From an uncultured Bacteroidota bacterium (GTDB lineage: Bacteria > Bacteroidota > Bacteroidia > Flavobacteriales > Flavobacteriaceae), in NCBI GenBank assembly GCA_902515395.1, contig CABXUL010000017.1:1-34912 (forward strand): a stretch of 34,912 bases of DNA, read 5' to 3'. This document shows, in pieces, positions 1 through 7,546 of the stretch. How positions within the stretch are numbered: the stretch's first letter is position 1; each line of letters begins with the position of its first letter. A program made the position numbers and the translations under genes. Under the pieces are notes generated by a model. That model was not told the origin of the DNA. It ran no database searches and was given only the letters and a program-made list of their open reading frames with translations.

Positions 1-174
1 ATTAATATATGTTTTTTGGAACATAAAAGTTTAAAGGAAAAAATAAATAAGAATAGTAAATATATTTGTTCAGAAACCCTTGGTGAAAAGATTAGTTTTG
101 TCAAAAAAATGGAGTCTGGAACCGAAGTTGTTTTTGACGATATTAAAACAAGAATAACCATTAAAAAAATTTAA
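1..174 (+). CDS. ileS: Isoleucine--tRNA ligase, C-terminal end (partial)
   Basis: An open frame enters from the left edge and stops with TAA at 172-174. The 57 visible residues include ICSETLGEKI and, near the end, GTEVVFDDIKTRI, which I recognise as the extreme C-terminus of Bacteroidota-type isoleucyl-tRNA synthetase, the cytoplasmic enzyme charging tRNA-Ile. The catalytic domain and KMSKS loop lie outside the window. The next start codon (DksA-like) follows one base after the stop and lspA comes next; the order ileS, dksA-like, lspA is common in flavobacteria and supports the call. The assignment rests on a short tail plus context. Confidence 0.75.
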   Translation: MNICFLEHKSLKEKINKNSKYICSETLGEKISFVKKMESGTEVVFDDIKTRITIKKI

Positions 175-175
175 A

Positions 176-559
176 ATGGCAACAGACGCAAAAGCTCGAT
201 ACTCTGATGCAGAATTAGATGAGTTTAAAAAATTAATTGAGGTAAAAATAAATAAGGCTCAAGAAGACTTAGAACTTCTTAAAAGTGCTTATATGAATGA
301 TGGAAATAATGGTACTGATGATACCTCACCAACTTTCAAAGCTTTTGAAGAAGGATCAGAAACAATGTCCAAAGAAGCCAATACTCAGTTGGCTATCCGT
401 CAAGAAAAATTTATCCGTGATCTAAAAAACGCAATTATTAGAATTGAAAACAAAACTTATGGGGTTTGTCGAGTAACAGGAAAATTAATCAATAAAAAAA
501 GACTTTTACTTGTTCCTCACGCAACTTTAAGCATTGAGGCTAAAAACATGCAAAAATAG
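176..559 (+). CDS. TraR/DksA-family protein with degenerate zinc finger
   Basis: This 127-residue protein resembles DksA/TraR proteins, which bind the RNA polymerase secondary channel and modulate initiation, in E. coli together with ppGpp. A charged helical N-terminal half (about residues 10-95) is followed by YGVCRVTGKLINKKRL and PHATLSIEAK, the position of the C4 zinc finger. Only the first of the four cysteines remains (C in YGVC); the others are replaced by T, S and A. I recall this form as usual in Bacteroidota, so it is probably a functional zinc-free homologue. It starts one base after ileS and ends three bases before the GTG of lspA, so the three are likely one operon. Confidence 0.85.
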   Translation: MATDAKARYSDAELDEFKKLIEVKINKAQEDLELLKSAYMNDGNNGTDDTSPTFKAFEEGSETMSKEANTQLAIRQEKFIRDLKNAIIRIENKTYGVCRVTGKLINKKRLLLVPHATLSIEAKNMQK

Positions 560-562
560 GCA

Positions 563-1229
563 GTGAGATTTAACCTATCTAATATCAACTTGCCAACCGC
601 TTTTATTGTTGTGTTGACATTACTTTTAATTGATCAAGCGTCAAAATTTTATATAAAGCTCAACTTCGAACTTTCAAGTTATGGAACTGATGCAATTGTT
701 GATTGGGGATTTTTTAAGTTACTTTTTGTTGAAAATAAAGGAATGGCTATGGGTGCTAAACTAAACGATTTCCTACCTTTTATTAATGATAAAACAGCCA
801 AATTAGGTTTGACTATTTTTCGACTTTTTGCAATAATTGGTATAGGCTATTGGTTATGGAACAATATCAAAAATGGATCTTCAAATCTATTCAGGTGGGC
901 TTTGTGCCTTATTTTTGCTGGGGCTTTAGGCAACATAATTGACTCAGTCTTTTACGGACTTATTTTTTCCCATAGTTATGGACAAATCGCTACTCTGTTT
1001 CCTGAGGGAGGGGGATATGCCCCCATTTTTCAAGGACATGTGGTTGACATGTTACAATTTCCATTAGTTAGTTGGAACTGGCCAGAATGGATGCCAAGTA
1101 TAGGGGGGGAGCAGATATACTTTTTTCCAGTATGTGTTTAATGTTGCTGACACTTCTATAAGTACAGGAGTGGGGATTCTACTAGTCTTCAATAAAAGAA
1201 TATTTAATCACTCAGAAGAAAATTCATAA
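563..1229 (+). CDS. lspA: Lipoprotein signal peptidase II, frameshifted near the 3' end
   Basis: LspA is the inner-membrane aspartyl peptidase that removes signal peptides from diacylglyceryl-prolipoproteins. The GTG start lies three bases after the upstream stop. Hydrophobic segments, ENKGMAMG (58-65), GNIID with the first catalytic Asp (D127) and GHVVDM are visible. As given, the frame closes early at 1139-1141, before the second catalytic Asp. The next frame continues perfectly with YVFNVADTSISTGVG and ends at TAA 1227-1229, so one extra base is present. The G7 run at 1103-1109 is the likely site: with six G the join reads IGGSRYTFFQYVFNVAD. The restored gene overlaps the convergent cyclo-ligase gene by 22 bases. 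Because lspA is normally essential and this window has several lipoproteins, a sequencing or assembly error is more likely than a dead gene. Confidence 0.85.
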
Positions 1230-1783
1230 ATCCTATCTCTTGTGATTCCAAAGTTAATGGGGATATCATGTGACTGAATATCCTCAATTCTTTCAATAGG
1301 GTCAAAATAGGATAACCCTACTTTGATCGTTTCCTTTCTGCATTGTGCCAAAAAACGATCATAATAACCTTTGCCATATCCAATTCGGTGACCTTGCATA
1401 TCAAAAATTAATAATGGCACAAAAACAACATCGATTTGATTAGATTTGATTTTAATCCCAGACTGAGGTTCCAGAATTCCCCAACGAGTCCTCTTGAGGG
1501 GGGTTTGATCAGCTAACAAATAATGTTCCAATTCATAATGATCTAATATTTTTGGAATGACAATCTGCTTATCTTTTCCTTGCAGTACAGACATTAATAT
1601 AGAAGTGTCAATCTCGTTGTTCTTTTCAGAAGCCATGAAAAGGTGATAAATAGATTTATTCCACAGATTAAGCTCCAAACAACGATTCACGATTTCAATA
1701 GTGAAATTTTCAATCTGTTGAGAAGTGAATTTACTCCTTAATTTTAAGTAATGTGATCTAAGATCTGATTTTATATTGTTCAA
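1208..1783 (-). CDS. 5-formyltetrahydrofolate cyclo-ligase
   Basis: The 191-residue cytoplasmic enzyme converts 5-formyl-THF to 5,10-methenyl-THF using ATP, returning a storage folate to the one-carbon pool. The diagnostic C-terminal motif GYGKGYYDRF is at residues 135-144, preceded by the strand VVFVPLLIFD; basic residues near the N-terminus (KSDLRSHYLKLR) match the nucleotide-binding region, and the length is normal for the family. The start used is TTG (complement of 1781-1783); no ATG precedes the conserved N-terminus in frame. The gene is divergent from uvrC across about 105 AT-rich bases and convergent with lspA. Confidence 0.92.
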   Translation of the reverse strand: MNNIKSDLRSHYLKLRSKFTSQQIENFTIEIVNRCLELNLWNKSIYHLFMASEKNNEIDTSILMSVLQGKDKQIVIPKILDHYELEHYLLADQTPLKRTRWGILEPQSGIKIKSNQIDVVFVPLLIFDMQGHRIGYGKGYYDRFLAQCRKETIKVGLSYFDPIERIEDIQSHDIPINFGITRDRIYEFSSE

Positions 1784-1888
1784 AATACCAATGAATTAAA
1801 TATATTTTTTTAAAATTAAGACATATAACTTAGTCTTGTTCATGAAGTCCCTTTTTTAAATGCCTATAGAAAATAGTAACTTCGTATT

Positions 1889-3622
1889 ATGGAAAAGTCG
1901 TCTGTTTACTTTCAGTTCAAAACGTTACCAATTGAGCCAGGTGTGTATCAATTTTTTGATAAGGAAGATACAGTGATTTATATTGGTAAAGCAAAAAACC
2001 TTAAAAGGAGAGTTGCCTCCTATTTCACTAAAGTCCATGAAAATGCTAAAACCCGTGTCCTTGTAAAAAAGATCGATCGAATGGAACATATTGTCGTTCC
2101 TTCAGAGGTTGATGCCCTTTTGTTGGAAAATAACCTAATAAAAAAGTATCGCCCCAGATACAATATTCTTTTAAAAGATGATAAAACCTACCCATGGATT
2201 TGTATAAAAAAAGAGCCTTTTCCAAGTATTTTCAGTACCCGCAAGGTAATTCGAGACGGTTCAGAATATTACGGTCCCTATCCAAATGTTAAAACCCTTT
2301 ACACATTAATTGAACTTATTAAAGATGTTTACCCTTTCTTAAATCATGAACTAAATCATCTTATAAAGCTTAATGATGAAAAAAATATCATAAAACTTTT
2401 TGAAAAAAATAAAAGCTCAATTAGACAGCTAATCAATGGCGATTTTAAAACTCCAATCAAAAATCTAAAAGCACAAATGGAAAAACACTCCAAGAAACTG
2501 GAGTTTGAAAAGGCAAATAAAATTAAAAATAAATTGGAATCATTGGAAAATTATCAGGCTAAATCTACTGTTGTCAACTCTAAAATATCTAATGTGGATG
2601 TATTTTCTATATTTTCCGACGAGAGCTATGGTTATGTTAATTTCTTTCAAGTTGTATTTGGTTCAATAATAAGATCCCACACTATTGAAATCAAGAAAAA
2701 ACTTGAGGAATCTGACAAAGAGCTATTATCAATTGCAATTATTAGCTTAAGGCAAAGATTTAACTCTCAATCGAAAGAAATTTACCTACCATTTAAGATT
2801 GATTTAGGGAAAAATATTAAAGTAACTGTGCCTCTTCTAGGGGATAAGAAAAAACTAGTGGAACTTTCCCAGCGAAATGCAAAATTTTTTAGGCTCGAAC
2901 GTTTTAAACAAATGAAAATAGTTGACCCAGATCGACATATTAAAAGACTAATGAACCAAATGAAAGTTGATCTAAGGCTGAATGAAGAACCCAATCATAT
3001 TGAGTGTTTTGACAATTCTAATATTCAAGGAACCAACCCAACAGCAGCATGTGTGGTCTTTCGAAATGGAAAGCCATTCAAAAAGGATTACCGTCATTTT
3101 AAAATTAAAACTGTTGAGGGAGTAGATGATTTTGCCTCAATGGAAGAGGTAGTTCATCGACGCTACAAACGACTAAGGGATGAGGGCATTTCTTTACCCC
3201 AATTGATCGTGATTGACGGAGGTAAGGGACAATTGTCCTCAGCGGTGAAAAGTCTAAGCAAACTTGGATTAAGGGGTAAAATATCTATCATTGGTATTGC
3301 CAAACGCCTTGAGGAAATTTACTACCCTGACGATAGTGTTCCAATGTATTTGGATAAAAAATCTGAAACCCTTAAAATCATTCAGCAACTTCGCAATGAG
3401 GCCCATCGATTTGGGCTAGAACTTCACAGAAAAATACGAAGTAAAGAAGCACTAAGATCTCCCTTGGATAATATTGATGGACTTGGCGCTAAAACCAAAG
3501 AGCTATTAATTAAAGAATTTAAGTCCCTAAAAAGAATAAAAGCTGCGTCACAGGAAGAAATCACAAAATTACTGGGGCAAGTCAGGGGGGGTAATATTTT
3601 TAAAAGATTAAATGAGCTTTAG
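1889..3622 (+). CDS. uvrC: UvrABC system protein C, lacking the Fe-S cysteine segment
   Basis: UvrC makes the 3' and 5' incisions of nucleotide excision repair after UvrA/UvrB damage recognition. The GIY-YIG nuclease domain is at residues 15-95 (GVYQF, YIGKAKNLKRRVASYF), the UvrB-binding UVR motif at about 192-225, the RNase H-like endonuclease domain carries ECFDNSNIQGT and LIVIDGGKGQLSSA, and a helix-hairpin-helix region follows at about 527-567. At 577 residues it is roughly 20 short of usual flavobacterial length. The missing part lies between the GIY-YIG and UVR domains (residues 150-186), where the canonical pattern C, then CxxYxIxxCxGPC, should be; no cysteine is there. The frame is intact, so a real in-frame loss rather than a frameshift is indicated. 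It is probably expressed from the 1784-1888 intergenic region. Confidence 0.95.
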   Translation: MEKSSVYFQFKTLPIEPGVYQFFDKEDTVIYIGKAKNLKRRVASYFTKVHENAKTRVLVKKIDRMEHIVVPSEVDALLLENNLIKKYRPRYNILLKDDKTYPWICIKKEPFPSIFSTRKVIRDGSEYYGPYPNVKTLYTLIELIKDVYPFLNHELNHLIKLNDEKNIIKLFEKNKSSIRQLINGDFKTPIKNLKAQMEKHSKKLEFEKANKIKNKLESLENYQAKSTVVNSKISNVDVFSIFSDESYGYVNFFQVVFGSIIRSHTIEIKKKLEESDKELLSIAIISLRQRFNSQSKEIYLPFKIDLGKNIKVTVPLLGDKKKLVELSQRNAKFFRLERFKQMKIVDPDRHIKRLMNQMKVDLRLNEEPNHIECFDNSNIQGTNPTAACVVFRNGKPFKKDYRHFKIKTVEGVDDFASMEEVVHRRYKRLRDEGISLPQLIVIDGGKGQLSSAVKSLSKLGLRGKISIIGIAKRLEEIYYPDDSVPMYLDKKSETLKIIQQLRNEAHRFGLELHRKIRSKEALRSPLDNIDGLGAKTKELLIKEFKSLKRIKAASQEEITKLLGQVRGGNIFKRLNEL

Positions 3623-3692
3623 GCTAATATTTTCACTTTTCATAACCCTCAAATAAAATTTGTTGGGTTGATTTAATTAATTTTGAGATATA

Positions 3693-4508
3693 ATGCATTT
3701 GAAAAAATTCTATCCCTTATTTATCATTCTTTTTTTCCAAAATATGATCTTATTTGGGCAAGTTTCACCCGAAATTGAAAATAATTCTACTAAAAAACTA
3801 CCCTTTCAGTCTGGAGAATGGTTTGAGTTCAGGATTCACTATGGTATTTTCAACGCAAGCTATGCCTCCGTCGAATTAGTAAACGATACAATTAACGGAG
3901 TACCGGTTCTTCATGCTAAAGGCTATGGTCGAACAACAGGACTGGCAAGGCTGTTTTTTAAATTGGAGGATTATTATGATACTTATTTCGATGAAAAAAA
4001 AGTAATCCCCTACTGGTTTATTAGGGATATTTATGAAGGTGGGTATACCAAAAATTTGGAGATTAATTTTGACCACAAAAAAAATATCGCACTGGTAAAT
4101 AACAAAAAAAATAATACCAAAGCAACATTTAATATTGCTGAAAATGCCCAGGATCTTTTGTCTGCTTTTTACTATCTACGTGCTTTTTACCCAAATGAAA
4201 AGATGGAAATTGATCAGACTTTTAGTGTAAATATGTTTTTTGATAGTGAAAATTATATTTTTAAGATGAAATACATAGGAAAAGAATTACTATCAACTAA
4301 ATTTGGAAAAATAAAATGCATGAAATTTCGTCCCTATGTTCAATCTGGAAGGGTTTTTAGGGAAAAAGAGAGCGTTACCTTATGGATCACAGATGACGGA
4401 AATAAGGTTCCCATAAGGCTTCAAGCAGAATTAGCCATCGGAGCAATAGTGGCTGACCTTTACAATTTTAAAAACCTCAAGTATCCCTTTAAAATTATTA
4501 TGAATTAA
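3693..4508 (+). CDS. DUF3108 domain-containing exported protein
   Basis: This 271-residue protein has an N-terminal signal peptide (residues 1 to about 22, hydrophobic FIILFFQNMILFGQ, cleavage likely after the G before Q). The mature part starts with LPFQSGEWFEFRIHYGIFNASYASVEL, the hallmark of DUF3108 proteins, and continues as predicted beta-strands with YYDTYFDEKKVIPYWFIRDIYEGGY and DLLSAFYYLR. The biochemical role of DUF3108 is not established; it is usually an envelope protein of Bacteroidota and Proteobacteria. The M23 peptidase gene follows 109 bases downstream, a pairing I recall from other flavobacteria, so a cell-wall or envelope-maintenance role is a reasonable inference. Confidence 0.85.
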   Translation: MHLKKFYPLFIILFFQNMILFGQVSPEIENNSTKKLPFQSGEWFEFRIHYGIFNASYASVELVNDTINGVPVLHAKGYGRTTGLARLFFKLEDYYDTYFDEKKVIPYWFIRDIYEGGYTKNLEINFDHKKNIALVNNKKNNTKATFNIAENAQDLLSAFYYLRAFYPNEKMEIDQTFSVNMFFDSENYIFKMKYIGKELLSTKFGKIKCMKFRPYVQSGRVFREKESVTLWITDDGNKVPIRLQAELAIGAIVADLYNFKNLKYPFKIIMN

Positions 4509-4517
4509 ATCATTTAA

Positions 4518-4545
4518 TTTGTTTATTACTTATAGGATAACTTTC
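4518..4545 (+). promoter_or_regulatory. Candidate promoter for the M23 peptidase - pgi pair
   Basis: TTTG at 4518-4521 is followed after 16 bases by TAACTTTC (4538-4545), one base off the Bacteroidota -7 consensus TAnnTTTG; the spacing is slightly short of the usual 17-23. It lies in the 109-base gap before the M23 gene. In such AT-rich DNA this is only suggestive. Confidence 0.3.
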
Positions 4546-4617
4546 TGTTAAACCACTTGTAATTTCTTACTTTAAATAAGTTATTTGTAAAATAAGAAAA
4601 TTGAATTCGTACCATTT

Positions 4618-5913
4618 ATGAATAAAATTTTTGCCTTTTTATATTCACTTTGTGTCGTTATTTTGATAGTTGCATGTCAATCTAATACTCCCCCCAAGAT
4701 TGATCAAGTATACTCTCCAGAGGTTGTAGAACAGAAAAAAAATTTAAAATATGGCTTTGATTTAGATCTGCATAAAGTAGTTAAGAAAAAAATTCGTCGT
4801 GGTGACACCTTTGGTTCAATTTTGGAAAACCACGGTATTGACTATCCCGAGGTTTATAATATTCTACAAGCCATAAAAAGAGATGTAGACGTCAAACGAC
4901 TTGTAACTGGAAAAACATACCAGTTGCTGTATACTAAAGATAGTGTCCCCATTCCCAAGGCTTTTATATATGAACATGACATTCGAAGTTATAAGGTCAT
5001 TCAGCTACGGGACAGTATCTATGGTAAACAAATTAATAAACCCATCAAACTGGTTTTAAGGGAAGGGACTGGAATAATAAAGAACTCACTATACGAGACA
5101 ATGACTAATAGCGGGCTTAACGATCAATTGACTTACTATCTATCCGATGTCTATGCTTGGAATATTGATTTTTACAGTTTGCGAAAAGGTGACCGCTTTA
5201 AAGTAATTTATCTAGAAAAATTTGTAGAGGATACAATCTCAGTAGGCATAGAAAGGATAAAAGCCGCTTTCTTCCAACATGCTGGTAAAGAATTTTATGC
5301 TTTTGAATTTAAGCCCGATACAATTAATGGGATTGTAGAATACTTTGACGACAATGCAAAAAATTTAAGACGAGCATTTTTGAAAGCCCCTGTAAAATTT
5401 GGTCCAGTAACATCAAGATATAATTTAAAAAGAAGAATTGCTTATTATGGAAATCGTATAAGGCCTCACCGAGGTACAGATTTTGCTGCTAGAGTGGGGA
5501 CACCAATCCTAGCTACAGCTAACGGAGTAATTACAAAATCCTCTTATTCAAGGGGGAATGGAAACTATGTTACAATAAAGCACAATAATACTTTTAGTAC
5601 CCAATACCTTCACATGAAGCGTCGTAAGGTTAAAGTGGGTGAATTTGTTAAACAAGGAGAAGTAATTGGATGGGTAGGTATGACAGGATACACTTCAGGA
5701 CCACATGTCTGTTATCGCTTCTGGAAAAATGGTAGGCAAGTTGATCCGTTTAAACAAAAATTGCCAGAGGCAAAGCCTATTTCAGAAAAGTTAAAAATTA
5801 CATACTTAAACGCAATTGAAGATTTGAAAACCCAACTCGATTGTATATCTTTCCAATACGAAACAACAATCATTAATAATTCAATAGCACTCTCTGAAAG
5901 TGACATTAATTAA
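4618..5913 (+). CDS. M23-family peptidase lipoprotein with His-to-Cys change in the HxH motif
   Basis: A 431-residue lipoprotein (lipobox LIVAC, Cys20) probably acting on peptidoglycan peptides in the periplasm. A LysM/OapA-like segment (KKIRRGDTFGSIL, about residues 57-69) precedes the LytM/M23 domain (about 262-385). Zinc and catalytic positions are HRGTD (H284, D288), YLHM (H332) and GPHVC (H363, C365). The family's final motif is HxH, whose second His binds zinc; here it is Cys, which could still be a ligand. I vaguely recall the same GPHVCYRFWKNG wording in other Bacteroidota, so it may be a subfamily trait rather than decay. The stop overlaps the GTG start of pgi by 14 bases, suggesting translational coupling. 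Confidence 0.92.
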   Translation: MNKIFAFLYSLCVVILIVACQSNTPPKIDQVYSPEVVEQKKNLKYGFDLDLHKVVKKKIRRGDTFGSILENHGIDYPEVYNILQAIKRDVDVKRLVTGKTYQLLYTKDSVPIPKAFIYEHDIRSYKVIQLRDSIYGKQINKPIKLVLREGTGIIKNSLYETMTNSGLNDQLTYYLSDVYAWNIDFYSLRKGDRFKVIYLEKFVEDTISVGIERIKAAFFQHAGKEFYAFEFKPDTINGIVEYFDDNAKNLRRAFLKAPVKFGPVTSRYNLKRRIAYYGNRIRPHRGTDFAARVGTPILATANGVITKSSYSRGNGNYVTIKHNNTFSTQYLHMKRRKVKVGEFVKQGEVIGWVGMTGYTSGPHVCYRFWKNGRQVDPFKQKLPEAKPISEKLKITYLNAIEDLKTQLDCISFQYETTIINNSIALSESDIN

Positions 5914-7546
5914 AAAAAATCCAAAGACCTTAGATTCTTGGAAAAAACTCCAATCTAATTTTAATAATCTTTCCCAAAAAAAACTTACTGATTATTTTAC
6001 AGAAGATCCCAATCGGTTAGATAATCTTTCTATTATATGGAAGTCATTTTATGTTGATTTTTCCAAAAACTTGTTGGATAAATTAACCCTTAAGCTTCTT
6101 ATTCAATTAGCCAAGGAATCGGGGCTTAAGGAAGCGATTTCCTCTTATTTTGAAGGAGAAAAAATAAATGAAACTGAGGAGAGGGCTGTACTACACACCG
6201 CTCTTAGACAAACATCGCCCACTCCTGTAGTATTTGAGGGTAAAGACATAGTGACCGATATCAGCAAGGTAAATGATCAAATGTTTGCTTTTGCAAAAAA
6301 AATAATTTCTGGAGATTGGAAAGGTTACACCGGTAAACCTATCTCTCATATAATAAATATTGGTATCGGAGGTTCAGACCTTGGACCCGCAATGGTAACT
6401 GAGGCTTTGGAATTCTATAAGAATCATTTAGCCATAACCTTCGTTTCCAATGTTGAAGGTGATCATGTTGAAGAGATAATTAAACAAATTGATCCTGAAA
6501 CAACCCTTTTTATAGTAGTTTCAAAAAGCTTTACAACTCAAGAAACACTTAGTAATGCTAATGCTATAAGAAAATGGTTTTTAACTCATGCCCCAGAAAG
6601 TGCCATTAGCCAGCATTTTATTGCGGTTTCCACTAGTTTGGAAAAAGTAACCGCTTTTGGCATCTCCGAGAAAAATATTTTTTCGATGAATGACTGGGTG
6701 GGAGGTCGGTTTTCCCTTTGGAGTTCAGTTGGTCTTAGTATCTGTTTGTCAGTAGGCCCTGATAACTTTAAGAAATTATTAGAAGGAGCGGGGGCAATGG
6801 ATGATCATTTTCGTTCCTCTAATTTCAAAGAAAATATTCCTGTGATTTTAGCTCTAATCACTGTGTGGTATAATAATTTTTGGGAGGCAGAGACTGAGGC
6901 AATAATTCCCTATTCCCAATACCTGAGAAGTTTTCCCGCCTACCTTCAACAAGGCATTATGGAAAGTAATGGAAAAGGAGTTGACCGAAATGGAAAGCCT
7001 GTTGATTACCAAACTGGAAATATTATCTGGGGTGCATCTGGAACCAATGCACAGCATGCCTTTTTTCAGCTAATGCATCAAGGAACAAAACTTATTCCTG
7101 CAGATTTTATCGGATTTGCTAAGCCACTACACGAGGGAAATGATCATCACGACAAGTTGATGTCCAACTTTTTTGCGCAAACCCAAGCTTTAATGCAGGG
7201 TAAAAGCGCCCAAAAAGTTACTGATGAACTAAAGTCACAAGGGAAGTCATATGCTGAAATTGAAAAACTATTACCATTTAAAGTTTTTGAAGGCAATAGA
7301 CCTTCCAATACGATATTTATTGATCAGCTAACCCCATTTAATATGGGTGCCCTAATTGCTCTTTATGAACACCGAATTTTTGTTCAAGGAGTTATATGGA
7401 ATATTTTCAGTTATGATCAATGGGGAGTGGAACTAGGTAAACAATTAGCCAACAATATTCTAAATGATCTTGATCGAGAAAATTTAGCCCATCACGACCC
7501 GTCAACAAAAGCATTAATCAATCACTACAAAAAGATCAGAACCTAA
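5900..7546 (+). CDS. pgi: Glucose-6-phosphate isomerase
   Basis: The 548-residue cytoplasmic enzyme interconverts glucose-6-phosphate and fructose-6-phosphate in glycolysis and gluconeogenesis. Visible motifs are NIGIGGSDLGPAM, VSKSFTTQET (phosphate-binding loop), DWVGGRFSLWSSVG (family signature), QGIMESNGKG with the catalytic Glu, HEGNDHHDKL with the ring-opening His, and WGVELGKQLA with the C-terminal signature Lys. Length is normal. The GTG start at 5900 gives the expected N-terminus NPKTLDSWKKLQ and lies inside the end of the M23 gene. The 3' end overlaps the convergent recJ by 11 bases. Confidence 0.97.
   Translation: MTLIKKNPKTLDSWKKLQSNFNNLSQKKLTDYFTEDPNRLDNLSIIWKSFYVDFSKNLLDKLTLKLLIQLAKESGLKEAISSYFEGEKINETEERAVLHTALRQTSPTPVVFEGKDIVTDISKVNDQMFAFAKKIISGDWKGYTGKPISHIINIGIGGSDLGPAMVTEALEFYKNHLAITFVSNVEGDHVEEIIKQIDPETTLFIVVSKSFTTQETLSNANAIRKWFLTHAPESAISQHFIAVSTSLEKVTAFGISEKNIFSMNDWVGGRFSLWSSVGLSICLSVGPDNFKKLLEGAGAMDDHFRSSNFKENIPVILALITVWYNNFWEAETEAIIPYSQYLRSFPAYLQQGIMESNGKGVDRNGKPVDYQTGNIIWGASGTNAQHAFFQLMHQGTKLIPADFIGFAKPLHEGNDHHDKLMSNFFAQTQALMQGKSAQKVTDELKSQGKSYAEIEKLLPFKVFEGNRPSNTIFIDQLTPFNMGALIALYEHRIFVQGVIWNIFSYDQWGVELGKQLANNILNDLDRENLAHHDPSTKALINHYKKIRT

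Noticed and set aside
3678-3685. TAATTTTG as a promoter -7 box for the DUF3108 gene
   Set aside because: It matches the consensus, but the predicted transcription start would fall right at the ATG, and the TTG upstream is only 15 bases away; a chance match is likely.
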